Shown: positions 8,791-17,224 of the stretch, piece after piece
Position numbering within the stretch: position 1 is the stretch's first letter
Layout of the letters: every line of letters begins with the position of its first letter
Assembly (NCBI GenBank): GCA_029776065.1
Contig: JARVJP010000010.1
Location: 1-39,190, forward strand
Length of the DNA stretch: 39,190 nt
Origin: Nitrososphaeria archaeon
GTDB lineage: Archaea; Thermoproteota; Nitrososphaeria; JACIWG01
Direction of reading: 5' to 3'
Notes under the pieces: model-generated
The model's input: only the letters and a program-made list of their open reading frames with translations
Databases searched by the model: none
What the model was told of the DNA's origin: nothing
Position numbers and translations under genes: made by a program

Positions 8791-8832
8791 GAAGAATATC
8801 AACCCATTGCTTTAATGGGGTGTTTTTAAGAC

Positions 8833-9450
8833 CTATATAATATTAATCAAAACGCCTGTGGTCATTGTTATAAATGGAACTGATAAATTATCGTCTATCC
8901 ATGGTTGATATTCGGCCAAGGTTGCAACAACTGCACACGCCATCCCATTTAAGCCTAAGAATACATACCCTATTATGATACAAGAGACTAGCATTGCTAC
9001 GCTCCCGCTCCAATGCTTCGCCCTTTCTTTTAGAAACCTGGACCGAACCATTCCTGTGAATGAATCGCCGACAGCCATGAAGAGCATTGCGACGCCTGCG
9101 ATCATCCTAGTTGAAGCATCCCAAAATAGAATACTTAAAGCGGAAAAGCTAACGCAGAAGAACACTTCGCCATAATTCTTTTTTTCTTGAAACCATGAAA
9201 GTTCTTTTGCTTTTATGTGAGGTAGAATTAAGACGAGTGTGAAGAACACACCAAAAACAAAGAAGATGTATGGTTCATTGAATAGGTACATGTAAGAAAT
9301 GACGGCTGGAGATGCGGATAAGTGGATAAGTTTTCTGTTAATCCATATATTAGAAAACCTTCTTGTTACAAATACTGTTGACACGATTATAGAGAAGAGC
9401 GCTAAAGCAAGTAAAAAGTCATAAGTAAGTTCTGTAGCTCCAAAGCTCAT
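8833..9450 (-). CDS. Dolichol/phytol kinase-like (CTP-dependent polyprenol kinase) membrane protein
   Basis: Integral membrane protein with about six to seven helices. Conserved spots match the SEC59/VTE5 polyprenol kinase and cytidylyltransferase superfamily: RKLIHLSASPAVI (first loop), KKNYGEVFF, AVGDSFTGMVRSRFL (the GDxxxG nucleotide site), KHWSGSVAML, and AEYQPWIDDNLSVPF (the E...DN motif). Its substrate is probably an isoprenoid alcohol such as dolichol or geranylgeraniol, used for glycosylation or lipid salvage; this is family inference. The start is the ATG at 9450; a TTG two codons upstream is possible. It shares strand and close spacing with the downstream phosphatase gene. Confidence 0.8.
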   Translation of the reverse strand: MSFGATELTYDFLLALALFSIIVSTVFVTRRFSNIWINRKLIHLSASPAVISYMYLFNEPYIFFVFGVFFTLVLILPHIKAKELSWFQEKKNYGEVFFCVSFSALSILFWDASTRMIAGVAMLFMAVGDSFTGMVRSRFLKERAKHWSGSVAMLVSCIIIGYVFLGLNGMACAVVATLAEYQPWIDDNLSVPFITMTTGVLINII

Positions 9451-9563
9451 GGACAAAGTTGAAAATAATCTTGTTTATAAGTTTGCCTAAGCTTAGAATC
9501 TAAAAAAAGTAAAAGCGAATATATTTTAAATGATGATCGTTGGTTGTAGTACCTTTTATTTAA

Positions 9564-11180
9564 TTATTTTTTTCTTTTATAGAGGTCTGTAACTGTTTCC
9601 ATGTACACATCGTAGAATTTAGTTTCCTCCAAAGTGTTGTGGAGTTTTAAGTATAGGGTATACAATTGATTATAAATTTCTCGGTTCTCATGTATTGGGT
9701 TTTCCTTTTCTTCTACTTTAACGATCGTCTCAACTGGCTCGATAAGGTCTTTGTAGAGCCCAACGGCGTACCCACCTAGGATCGCAGCCCCTAAGTTACC
9801 TCCTTCATCTATATTTATCCTGCAAAAGGGAACACCTAAAATGTCTGCTTTAATCTGCCTCCAGACTTTGCTTCTCGCCCCACCCCCGATTCCTCTGACC
9901 TCGTCGCATGTTACTCCTGTAATCTTCTTCCATCTATCTAAATCCGCTCTCAGTTTGAACGCAATCCCCTCCATTATGGCTCTGATTATCTCACCCCTTT
10001 TAGTGGTTAGAGTAAGGCCGTAGATTAAACCTCTAGAGTTCGGATTTTCAGGTCTTCTCTGCCCCCCGAAGTTTGGTGGTATAAGTAGGCCTCTTGAACC
10101 AGGTGGAGCTGCTTCTGCTTCGATATCCATTAGCTTGTAGGCGGACAGGTTATACTTTTCAGCTATGTTTTTCTCGTAGCAGAACAGCTCGTCTCTGAAC
10201 CATCTTAGTATTGAACCCGCATGTTGAGTCCCTCCCCACGCTCCAGAGTAAAGACCAGGAACTATGTGAGTAAGCCCGCTAATTCCGTTTTCGAAGTCTA
10301 GCACAAATTTATCTGAGGCGACCATGATCGCATCTACTGTACCAGTCATATCTACCCCCCTACCAGGTTTCGTGAAGCCTGCTCCATAGAAGGTGCAAGC
10401 CCAGTCGCCCCCTCCTGCGGCAACCGGCGTTCCTTTGTTTAATCCTACTTCCTCGGCTGTGGTTCCTGAGACCTCTCCTACAATTTCCCATGGTTCATGT
10501 ATTTCAGGTAGCATGTCCATTGGTACGTCGTATTCTTGTAAAAGCTCTTCAGACCATCTGTTCTTCTTTATGTCAAACAAGTTCGTTGCGAAAGCGTCAG
10601 TACGATCCGTAGAAAAAACACCTGTCAATTTGAAGACTATAAAGTCTTTTGGTAGTAAGAACTTGTAAGTGTTCCTATAGACATCCGGTGCGTTCTCTTT
10701 GATCCACAGGATCTTTGAAGCGGTGTATGCTGCATCTAATGGGTAGCCATTAATTTCAAAGACTCTACGCGCACCTACTTTATCGGCGATCCTCTGAACT
10801 TGAGGTTCAGATCTTCGATCTACCCATGTTAGACATGGGAGCAACGGTTCTCCATCTTTGGATATAGCAGAGGGTCCATGGCTTTGGCCGCATACACCTA
10901 TCGCTACGACGTCTTCAGGAGATATTTTTGCTTGTTTAAAGCACTCTTTTATCGTTGATGTAGTTGACTTCCACCAAAGGCTTTGGTCTTGTTGAGCCCA
11001 ACCTGGATGTGGGGAGTCGAGAGGGTACTCCTTATAAGATGACCCAACCACCTTTCCCGTTGCTGTGTAAATTGTGGACTTGACTCCCATTGTGCCTAAG
11101 TCAATTCCGAGAAGATAAATATCATTGTTCATGCTTGAGATGACTGTTTCCACAGTATTTAGATTTTTTGTTGAAATCAT
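9564..11180 (-). CDS. FGGY-family carbohydrate kinase (xylulokinase-like)
   Basis: Cytosolic sugar kinase of the FGGY family, phosphorylating a ketose or polyol with ATP. 538 residues, the usual size plus a short N-terminal tail. Domain I opens with YLLGIDLGTMGVKSTIY (phosphate binding) and carries GQSHG (98-102), which resembles the xylulokinase signature, and DRRSEP. The catalytic Asp is D259 in GGGDWACTF. Domain II has the ATP-site segments GIGGGARSKVWRQIKADI and DEGGNLGAAILGG. The ATG at 11180 is used; M17 (MNNDIYLLG) is an alternative closer to the family N-terminus. It is divergent from the pyruvate-kinase-domain/HAD pair, with 54 bp between, so a shared regulatory region is possible. 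The exact sugar is not determined. Confidence 0.88.
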   Translation of the reverse strand: MISTKNLNTVETVISSMNNDIYLLGIDLGTMGVKSTIYTATGKVVGSSYKEYPLDSPHPGWAQQDQSLWWKSTTSTIKECFKQAKISPEDVVAIGVCGQSHGPSAISKDGEPLLPCLTWVDRRSEPQVQRIADKVGARRVFEINGYPLDAAYTASKILWIKENAPDVYRNTYKFLLPKDFIVFKLTGVFSTDRTDAFATNLFDIKKNRWSEELLQEYDVPMDMLPEIHEPWEIVGEVSGTTAEEVGLNKGTPVAAGGGDWACTFYGAGFTKPGRGVDMTGTVDAIMVASDKFVLDFENGISGLTHIVPGLYSGAWGGTQHAGSILRWFRDELFCYEKNIAEKYNLSAYKLMDIEAEAAPPGSRGLLIPPNFGGQRRPENPNSRGLIYGLTLTTKRGEIIRAIMEGIAFKLRADLDRWKKITGVTCDEVRGIGGGARSKVWRQIKADILGVPFCRINIDEGGNLGAAILGGYAVGLYKDLIEPVETIVKVEEKENPIHENREIYNQLYTLYLKLHNTLEETKFYDVYMETVTDLYKRKK

Positions 11181-11234
11181 TTAAACTGTTTGGTTTAAGG
11201 TTTAAAAACAGAAATACCTGTAATTTCTATAAGG

Positions 11235-11810
11235 ATGTATGGTGATGTTATGGAGGGTGTAGAATACTTTAAGGAAAGTGGGCAATTGACTGAAGAAGTC
11301 CTTAAAATAGTTAAGAAGTATGCGGAAGCAAATAAAATAAGGGATATTGTTGTCGCATCCACAACTGGGGCTACAGGAGTAAAGGCGTCTGAAATCTTCA
11401 AAGGCTATAACCTCGTTGTTGTCACGCATTCAGCGGGGTTTAAAGAACCAGGAAAGGTTGAACTTTTAGAGGAGAATAGGATCGCCATAGAAAAGAATGG
11501 AGGCCGGATATTAACTACAACTCATGCTCTTAGTGGTGTTGAACGAAGTCTTAGGAAGAGGTTCAATATAATAGGCCCCTTAGAGCAGATAGCTTACACG
11601 TTGCGGCTTTTTGGTCAAGGCACAAAGGTCTGTGTAGAAATCGCTATAATGGCTGCTGACGCAGGTCTGATACCCATAGATAAGGATGTAATAAGCATAG
11701 GGGGAACGTCTAGAGGTGCTGATACAGCCATTGTCTTAAAGCCAGCTTACTCAAGCGACTTCTTCGATCTTAAGATCAGGAAAATACTGTGTAAACCTTC
11801 AAACTTTTAA
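11235..11810 (+). CDS. Free-standing pyruvate kinase C-terminal-like domain protein
   Basis: 191 residues matching only the C-terminal alpha/beta domain of pyruvate kinase, with no catalytic barrel. Visible landmarks: IRDIVVASTTGATGVKASEIF, NLVVVTHSAGFKEPG, and the C-terminal VISIGGTSRGADTAIVLKPA. In true pyruvate kinases this domain binds the allosteric effector; stand-alone archaeal versions have no known activity. Starts at 11235 and 11250 are both in frame; a GGTGAT lies three bases before the second. Its stop codon overlaps the next start (TAATG), so it is translationally coupled to the HAD phosphatase. Opposite it lies a sugar kinase, which suggests a role in carbohydrate metabolism. 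Confidence 0.85.
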   Translation: MYGDVMEGVEYFKESGQLTEEVLKIVKKYAEANKIRDIVVASTTGATGVKASEIFKGYNLVVVTHSAGFKEPGKVELLEENRIAIEKNGGRILTTTHALSGVERSLRKRFNIIGPLEQIAYTLRLFGQGTKVCVEIAIMAADAGLIPIDKDVISIGGTSRGADTAIVLKPAYSSDFFDLKIRKILCKPSNF

Positions 11811-12661
11811 TGGAAATCCTAGACTTTAAAAGCCTTCGACAAATCTACCTAGATGGTCGTGGCATGTCAACTAGTATCCGTGCTGTGTTCTTAGACTTGG
11901 ATGGGTCTGTCTATAGGGGAAATACGGCTATCCCACACGTTGGTGAAACGATTACTTGTCTTAAGAATAAGGGCTATAAGGTGCTTTATGTAACGAACAA
12001 CGCCTCTAGGACACGTGAAGAATATGTGGCGCATTTTAAGCGAATAGGTTTACAGGCTGAAGAGCAGGAATTTTACACGTCTGCTATGGCTACTTCCACC
12101 TATATGCTCCAACGATACGGTTCTAATAGGCGAATTTATGTAATAGGCGCTGATTCGTTAAAGAACGAATTACAAAGCAAGGGATTTATCATTCTGAGTG
12201 AAGAAGAAGCAAAGAAGGCGGAGTTTGTTGTACTATGCCTAGACACTAACGTCACATACAAACGTTTATGCGCTGCCTGCTACGCAATACAAAATGGTGC
12301 CAAGTACATTGCGACTAACCTCGATAAAACATTACCTGTTGAAGACGGTTACAGGCCTGGTGCAGGCGCCATCTCCGCTGCAATAACTACTACAACCAAT
12401 GTTAGACCTTTCTTAATAGGGAAACCTTCGAAGATCATAATCGAAATGGCTTTAAAGTATATAGGGTTAACTAAAGAGGAAGTTCTCTTAATCGGAGATA
12501 AGTACGAGACGGATATTAAGGTTGCAAAGAAGCTGAATATGAAATCTGTTCTAGTCCTAACCGGTGTTACAAAGGCCGAGCAATTAAAGAAAATACCTGA
12601 TCACATGCAACCCGACCACGTTCTTCCCAGCTTGAACGAAATATTTACCATCCTTAAATAG
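11810..12661 (+). CDS. HAD-superfamily (subclass IIA) phosphatase, NagD-like
   Basis: Sugar- or aryl-phosphate phosphatase. Motif I is VFLDLDGSVYRGN (nucleophile D29, acid D31); motif II is VTNNASRTREEY; a IIA-type cap follows; the lysine of motif III lies in FLIGKPSKIIIEMAL; motif IV is LIGDKYETDI. The ATG at 11810 overlaps the previous stop codon; an ATG at 11864 (MSTSIRAVFLDLDG) would fit the family N-terminus better, because members usually begin just before the DxD strand. Coupling to the pyruvate-kinase-domain protein, and the divergent sugar kinase, suggest a phosphorylated sugar intermediate as substrate. This is inference. Confidence 0.9.
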   Translation: MEILDFKSLRQIYLDGRGMSTSIRAVFLDLDGSVYRGNTAIPHVGETITCLKNKGYKVLYVTNNASRTREEYVAHFKRIGLQAEEQEFYTSAMATSTYMLQRYGSNRRIYVIGADSLKNELQSKGFIILSEEEAKKAEFVVLCLDTNVTYKRLCAACYAIQNGAKYIATNLDKTLPVEDGYRPGAGAISAAITTTTNVRPFLIGKPSKIIIEMALKYIGLTKEEVLLIGDKYETDIKVAKKLNMKSVLVLTGVTKAEQLKKIPDHMQPDHVLPSLNEIFTILK

Positions 12662-12771
12662 TATTGTTCATAAATAACCAGAACCATATAGATGACTTAT
12701 CTATCAAATATTGGTAAAGTATTCAATTTTAAAATTAGGCGATTTTCCCGTAGCCGATAGAGTATCTAATT

Positions 12772-12929
12772 ATGAAGATGACACGAACATTTTGTAGAAC
12801 GATCACACTAATTATGGCTTTTACTCAAGCATTTGGTTTAGCTACTCACATCTTAAAAAAGTAAGGAATAAGAATTTGGATGTGAAAGAACTTCAGAGTA
12901 TACTCAGAATACAAGGAGCATACATCTAA
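12772..12929 (+). pseudogene. Possible decayed tyrosine recombinase (integrase) C-terminal fragment
   Basis: One frame of this gap reads FGLATHILKK up to 12861 and stops; shifting frame at the A-run (12855-12860) continues as VRNKNLDVKELQSILRIQGAYI to a stop at 12929. Joined, this resembles the box II segment of tyrosine recombinases, where RHxFATHLL is followed by a DxxxxQxLLGH segment. Key residues (the arginine, the LGH triplet, the tyrosine) are missing. It overlaps the stop of the flavoprotein gene by four bases. Could be chance similarity; low confidence. Confidence 0.28.
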
Positions 12930-13624
12930 TACCCAGGCCATTGTTCCTTCTTAATCCTAGTTGATGGAATGTTCAGTTGAACCAAGAGAACATCCATAGC
13001 TCTCACCATCGCAGGAGGCCCACATGTATAAAATATTCTATCAAGATAATCTGGTATTTCATTTCTAATCATATCCCTATTTATCACCCCCGAATACCCC
13101 TTCCAATCTGAATCTGGTTCGTCTAGTGTTAAAACGATCTTAAGATTAGGGTTTTGTTTTGGCATTTGCTCTAACTCCTCTCTGAACACGATATCCTTCT
13201 CTGTTCGATTACCATAGAGCAATGTTATCCTGGTAGTGAGCTTCATGTCCGTTGCATACCTGCAGATACTCCTTAAAGGTGTTATACCAATGCCTCCGGA
13301 TAGCAAGGCGATCTTATCATACTCACCTGTGAAAGTGAAGTTCCCAAAAGGCCCATCTATCTTTACCCAGTCACCAATCTTTAATGTGTCAAGCGCGTTA
13401 GAAAATTCGTGTCCAGTAAGCTTCTTTGTGAACTCGACGTATCCCTTCTCAGTAGGGCTGCATGAGATTGAGAATGGTTTCTTTGTTGGCGTGTCGTTGA
13501 TCTTTATCGTAACGAACATGAATTGTCCTGGTTTATGATTGAAATCCTTTGGAGCTTTAAATCTGAAACTCTTAACATTATAAGTTCTCTGAATGATTTC
13601 TATTACAGTTGTTTCAAATTCCAT
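12926..13624 (-). CDS. FAD/NAD(P)-binding oxidoreductase, ferredoxin-NADP reductase family
   Basis: Flavoprotein that moves electrons between NAD(P)H and a carrier. Residues 1-95 form the FAD-binding barrel, with KKPFSIS (48-54) where RxYS usually sits; the arginine is replaced by lysine. Residues 104 onward form the nucleotide-binding domain, with LLSGGIGITPLRSI (108-120), LLYGNRTEKDIVF and FYTCGPPAMVRAM near the C-terminus. The protein ends WPGY at 232 residues, without a fused 2Fe-2S domain or a cysteine cluster, so it needs a separate electron partner. It is divergent from a small membrane protein; no operon partner on its own strand. Confidence 0.9.
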   Translation of the reverse strand: MEFETTVIEIIQRTYNVKSFRFKAPKDFNHKPGQFMFVTIKINDTPTKKPFSISCSPTEKGYVEFTKKLTGHEFSNALDTLKIGDWVKIDGPFGNFTFTGEYDKIALLSGGIGITPLRSICRYATDMKLTTRITLLYGNRTEKDIVFREELEQMPKQNPNLKIVLTLDEPDSDWKGYSGVINRDMIRNEIPDYLDRIFYTCGPPAMVRAMDVLLVQLNIPSTRIKKEQWPGY

Positions 13625-13701
13625 TTAGGTTCACTTAACTAATCTTCATCCATAATAACTTGTTGTTTTCTTTTAAATACCTTACCGCCTTCGGATAATA
13701 G

Positions 13702-13709
13702 TTTATAAA
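13702..13709 (+). promoter_or_regulatory. TATA box giving a leaderless transcript
   Basis: TTTATAAA 24-31 bases before the ATG at 13733, the spacing expected if transcription begins at or next to the start codon. No Shine-Dalgarno is present. Confidence 0.6.
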
Positions 13710-13732
13710 TGACCTATATCAATTAAGTAACA

Positions 13733-14092
13733 ATGTCAAAGCCTTCCCTTAAAGGGCTAAGGTATGGTGAATATGGTCTCATATTGATATTAGCAATCTT
13801 AGGATTCTCAGGTATTCTTTACTATGGTAATATAATACCATTCTACATAGAAATTTACTTAGGTTTATTACTAACCACCTTCGGTGCTTATACAATAGCT
13901 TTTGTATTATATTATAGAAAAAGAGCAACTAAAGAAGAAAGAAACTATATGTTCTTATGGGGATATGTGTCCACTGCCTTAGGAATCTCACTGCTTGCTT
14001 ACATGTACACGTTTAACCTTCTATTTAATACTAGTCTCGCAGTATTTATCGGTGCTATTATAGCACTCTTAAGTGCAAAATATGTTAGGTAA
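13733..14092 (+). CDS. Small four-helix membrane protein, unknown function
   Basis: 119 residues with four hydrophobic stretches (about 15-32, 37-60, 75-93 and 95-114) joined by short loops; the central loop YYRKRATKEERNY is strongly basic and probably cytoplasmic. No motif is recognised. The TATA box 24-31 bases before the ATG indicates a leaderless message. The gene is divergent from the flavoprotein gene, with about 108 bp between them. It could be a small multimeric membrane component, but nothing in the sequence identifies a partner. Confidence 0.72.
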   Translation: MSKPSLKGLRYGEYGLILILAILGFSGILYYGNIIPFYIEIYLGLLLTTFGAYTIAFVLYYRKRATKEERNYMFLWGYVSTALGISLLAYMYTFNLLFNTSLAVFIGAIIALLSAKYVR

Positions 14093-14161
14093 GAGCAGTT
14101 AAACCTTCTATCTTAAATTCATCATGCATATGTCTTGATAGTAGCGAGTGTTTTACCAAGT

Positions 14162-14500
14162 TCAAACTTTTAATACTCTGATTTTGAGTACACCGTTTTT
14201 GAAGGAGGATGTCACTTTTTTAGGATCTATTTTATGAGGTAGTTTTATAACCTTTCTGAAGTACTTAGATTCCATCCTTTTTTGAGCAAAACCCCATCTC
14301 TCAAACCTTATCACCTTAGAGCATTCCGCCATAATTAGGAGTGCGTCCTCAGAAAACCTAACCTCTATACTTTCTCCCCTAACATATGGAAGGTCGACGT
14401 ATACTTCGAAAGCACTATGAGTTTCCCTAAGCTCGACCAAGGGCTCTAAACATCCCTCAACATCTTCCCATAATGAATCAAAATCTTCTGGAAAACCCAT
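14162..14500 (-). CDS. Hsp20/alpha-crystallin family protein
   Basis: Small heat-shock protein that holds unfolding proteins in a soluble state. The alpha-crystallin domain runs from PLVELRETHSAFEVYVDLPY to the end; FRKVIKLPHKIDPKKVTSSF and KNGVLKIRVLKV give the conserved GVL strand, with an IxV-like terminal motif. At about 112 residues it is short, with a minimal N-terminal arm. The start at 14500 is chosen because GGTGAT lies seven bases before that ATG; upstream GTG and ATG codons at 14512 and 14509 overlap the stop of the preceding gene. It is co-transcribed with the PAC2-family gene, joining two protein-quality-control functions. Confidence 0.85.
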   Translation of the reverse strand: MGFPEDFDSLWEDVEGCLEPLVELRETHSAFEVYVDLPYVRGESIEVRFSEDALLIMAECSKVIRFERWGFAQKRMESKYFRKVIKLPHKIDPKKVTSSFKNGVLKIRVLKV

Positions 14501-14508
14501 CTTATTCA

Positions 14509-15261
14509 TCACCTATACATTAGTGGGAGTTCCCCCTCCACATTCCTGTAGGTGCTGGGCGCAACCCTTTCTGTCTGCTTAACAAGATCCCTTGCTTTTA
14601 AGCGTATCTCTTCAGCGTTTTCAAGCAAAGGTTTTACGTCGATGCTTACAGAAAGAATTGTACTCAAAGAAGTCAGAAGCTCTGCAGCAGCACCAGGGTC
14701 AGGATATTTTAAGAAGGATTGTGCGATTAAAGCTATAGCGGGTAGCCCTGCCTTCAAACATTCCTTCAAAAAAAGTGCATATGTTCCTGAAATAAAACCT
14801 TCTTGTAGTACTTCAATTTTATGCTTTGAAAGTAAGTCAACATGCTCTTTTTTCGAGACAACACCGTATACTGCTGGTTTCTCTATTTCAAACCTATTCT
14901 CCACTGGGATTCCTGTTAAAGCGATGAGCATGCTAGCATTAACTGAGTTTAACCATTCAACGACCTTCTTTGTAAGTGAATTCAATAGTATTAAAGGTAA
15001 GGCTATCTCAGAAGTTAAGACGATGTAATTTTTATTACCATATATTCTTATTGGGTTCAAAAGTTCACCGTTGTGGACAACCATTATTGGAGGTATTAAA
15101 GAAGTTTCTATGTAAGCGATTTCCTCTAACCCCCAACTTTCAATTAAGTGCATGGATGCTATTGCCCCAGCTAGACCGACATCAGGAAAACCTTCGATGG
15201 CAACAGGATTTTCAAACTTTATATCCTTCTTCATAACGATCTGTAAAGGTTCTTCGGACAT
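14509..15261 (-). CDS. Proteasome assembly chaperone family protein (PAC2-like)
   Basis: Archaeal relative of proteasome assembly chaperone 2 (PF09754). 250 residues; the N-terminal NPVAIEGFPDVGLAGAIASM, the central IPPIMVVHNGELLNPIRIYG and the KYPDPGAAAELLTSLSTIL segment are typical of the family. The C-terminal 40 residues are charged, likely helical. The start at 15261 (MSEEPLQIV) is chosen because a TATA-like TTTTATAC ends just before the ATG at 15291, so transcription probably starts near 15268. It lies directly upstream of Hsp20, with GGTGA for the latter overlapping its stop codon, so the two form an operon. Confidence 0.88.
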   Translation of the reverse strand: MSEEPLQIVMKKDIKFENPVAIEGFPDVGLAGAIASMHLIESWGLEEIAYIETSLIPPIMVVHNGELLNPIRIYGNKNYIVLTSEIALPLILLNSLTKKVVEWLNSVNASMLIALTGIPVENRFEIEKPAVYGVVSKKEHVDLLSKHKIEVLQEGFISGTYALFLKECLKAGLPAIALIAQSFLKYPDPGAAAELLTSLSTILSVSIDVKPLLENAEEIRLKARDLVKQTERVAPSTYRNVEGELPLMYR

Positions 15262-15399
15262 GCCAGCCAATTGATAGAATAAAAAGAACATGTATAAAAT
15301 GTTTTTTTACATTATCAACAATCTATATATTATGGTTCTAAACTTGTTTGAATACTATGTTTATAAGCACCTTATTTATGATTTTTGGTAAGATAAAAG

Positions 15400-15912
15400 A
15401 TGAGTGACATAGTTGAAAAAGTAAAAGAAGAGAGAACACTACTTGAAAAGATCACATCCTACATCCCAGGATACCACGGTTACAAAGAAAAGGAACTTAG
15501 AAGAGAATCAGATAAAATGATTAGAGAAAGTGTCGTTAGAATGTTAAAAGAAGCTAAGACCCCTTTAAACGAAGCTGTTAGAGAAGTCTCTGATTCAGGA
15601 AATGTGAGCTCCTTCAAATATGCAAACCGCGCGTTAGCAGTGTTAGATAGAGTAACCAGCAAGATAGAACATGCAGATTATGGGTACTCAGGCTTCTTTG
15701 ACGCTGTAAAGGTTAAAGAAGATAAGCTTGATAAGCTAATCGAATTCGATCTAAGCTTGTTAGATGCCGCAAAGACGATTAAGGACTCTTCGTATAAGGT
15801 GAGTAGCCAAGCCGATATGAGCAAATCATTTGATGAATTTAGGAAAAAACTTCTAGAGCTAGAAAGCACACTTTATAACAGGGAAAGTATTATTTTCGAG
15901 GTAAGTAAGTGA
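15400..15912 (+). CDS. Coiled-coil protein partnered with SPFH protein
   Basis: 170-residue, almost wholly helical, charged protein with no membrane segment; long heptad-like stretches run about residues 28-60 and 110-165. I know of no catalytic motif. A TATA-like sequence (TTATTTAT, about 15371-15378) sits at leaderless spacing before the ATG. The stop codon (TGA, 15910-15912) overlaps the ATG of the SPFH/zinc-ribbon gene by one base, so the two proteins are translated together and probably interact. Similar small helical proteins accompany SPFH genes in other prokaryotes, but that is general knowledge rather than a motif match. Confidence 0.75.
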   Translation: MSDIVEKVKEERTLLEKITSYIPGYHGYKEKELRRESDKMIRESVVRMLKEAKTPLNEAVREVSDSGNVSSFKYANRALAVLDRVTSKIEHADYGYSGFFDAVKVKEDKLDKLIEFDLSLLDAAKTIKDSSYKVSSQADMSKSFDEFRKKLLELESTLYNRESIIFEVSK

Positions 15913-16868
15913 TGCCAGATATAATTGAGTGGACGACACAAGACGAAGACGACATTGTTTATAGATACCCAAAAAACGTAATCGGCTGGGGTAGTCAACT
16001 AGTCGTAAGAGAATTTCAAGTAGCAGTATTCTTCAGAGATGGGAAGGCGTATGACGTCTTCCAAGCGGGAAGGCATACGATAACAACACAGAACCTCCCA
16101 CTATTAACGGGTATTCTAAACAAGATAACGGGCTTCGATAAATCACCTTTCACTGCAGATGTAATCTTCGTGTCCACAAAACAGTTCAAGGGCCTTTTTG
16201 GCGCCAGTGGCCAAACGAACGACCTTGCTCCATTAAAGTTCTTTGGCGCCTACTGGTTCAAAGTCTCTGACGCTAAGATATTTGTCATGGAAGTTGTTGG
16301 AGGGCAAAGTGTCTTCGAAACTCCTCAAGTCAACAGCTTCTTAAGAGGTTACATGAATGAACGCCTAATATCACAGCTTTCAAAATACGACATCGCCACA
16401 GTGTTTACCAAATTAGAAGAAGTCTCCTTTAAAGTTAAATCCTCTATCCTTGACGAATTCTCCCGAATAGGTATCGAGCTAACCGATCTAAAGTTTGAAG
16501 GAATTGACACAACACCTGAATATAGGGAGCGACTGTTCTGGCTTAAACAGACTGGTACCCCGACAACCGTTCTCCAAATGGATACAACGAAATCTGTGGC
16601 AGAATCACTTTCTCAATCACCTGGAGCAGCACTTGGCGCAGGTATGGTCATAATCCCACCACTAATGCAACCCCAACCACAAGCACAACCTCAACCAGCA
16701 GCACCCGCTATACAGACTCCAACACAGCAACCTGCAGCAACTCCAACAGCAACAGCAATCACTGCGCCAACAGGTAAGATAAACTTCTGTTATAACTGTG
16801 GTACGGACTTAAGGAACCTTCCAACAACACCTAAATTCTGCCCAAACTGCGGCACTAAATTGACTTGA
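15912..16868 (+). CDS. SPFH (band 7-like) domain protein with C-terminal zinc ribbon
   Basis: Scaffold-type protein of the 'virion core protein/YdjI' SPFH group. Residues 15-215 form the SPFH domain (VIGWGSQLVVREFQVAVFFR, GRHTITTQNLPLLTGIL, LKFEGIDTTPEYRERLFWLK). A Pro/Gln/Thr-rich linker (about 248-287) leads to a zinc ribbon, CYNCG...CPNCG. There is no N-terminal membrane helix, so membrane attachment, if any, is indirect. The ATG at 15912 overlaps the previous stop codon, and GAGGT about nine bases before it acts as Shine-Dalgarno; a GTG at 15909 is possible. It is coupled to the coiled-coil gene. Role unknown; stress or membrane-surface organisation is the usual guess. Confidence 0.88.
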   Translation: MPDIIEWTTQDEDDIVYRYPKNVIGWGSQLVVREFQVAVFFRDGKAYDVFQAGRHTITTQNLPLLTGILNKITGFDKSPFTADVIFVSTKQFKGLFGASGQTNDLAPLKFFGAYWFKVSDAKIFVMEVVGGQSVFETPQVNSFLRGYMNERLISQLSKYDIATVFTKLEEVSFKVKSSILDEFSRIGIELTDLKFEGIDTTPEYRERLFWLKQTGTPTTVLQMDTTKSVAESLSQSPGAALGAGMVIIPPLMQPQPQAQPQPAAPAIQTPTQQPAATPTATAITAPTGKINFCYNCGTDLRNLPTTPKFCPNCGTKLT

Positions 16869-17224
16869 GACATACTTTGTTCATAAACATGAACTAATAA
16901 AGCAAAATAAAAGGTTGTGGTTTCTATTTAAACTAAATCCCTGCAATCAGTACTTTTTTTTATCCTCTATTAAACTTCTTTTTAGCTTGAACAACATTCC
17001 ATTACCTTCTTTCAGTAGATATTCTTGAACCGTTAACCATATCCTCCCTTATTTTAGGTAGTTCTACAACTTAGTAAGAAAGTAGCCTTTATTTAATAGG
17101 TAAAATTTTAAGCTCTAACATAAATTTCATTTTTAAAAAAATTGCAGATGTATTCGCATTATTCCAATCTTATTAATTCTGTTAAATCAAAATACTTTTA
17201 TAAGAAAGTCTCAAATATCAAGTT
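16869..17224. other. Intergenic region, 356 bp, AT-rich
   Basis: No convincing gene. On the minus strand 16947-17048 is open for 33 codons without a start codon or Shine-Dalgarno; it may be a relic or chance. The right end holds the OsmC promoter: a TATA-like CTTTTATAAG (about 17195-17204) at leaderless distance from the ATG at 17225. Confidence 0.6.

Noticed and set aside
16947-17048. Minus-strand open stretch of 33 codons in the 356-bp gap
   Set aside because: No start codon at its beginning, no Shine-Dalgarno and no recognised motif; length is within chance.
17214-17223. ATATCAAGTT half-site before OsmC as a third copy of the palindromic operator
   Set aside because: Only a half-site of ten bases in AT-rich DNA; the other arm is missing.
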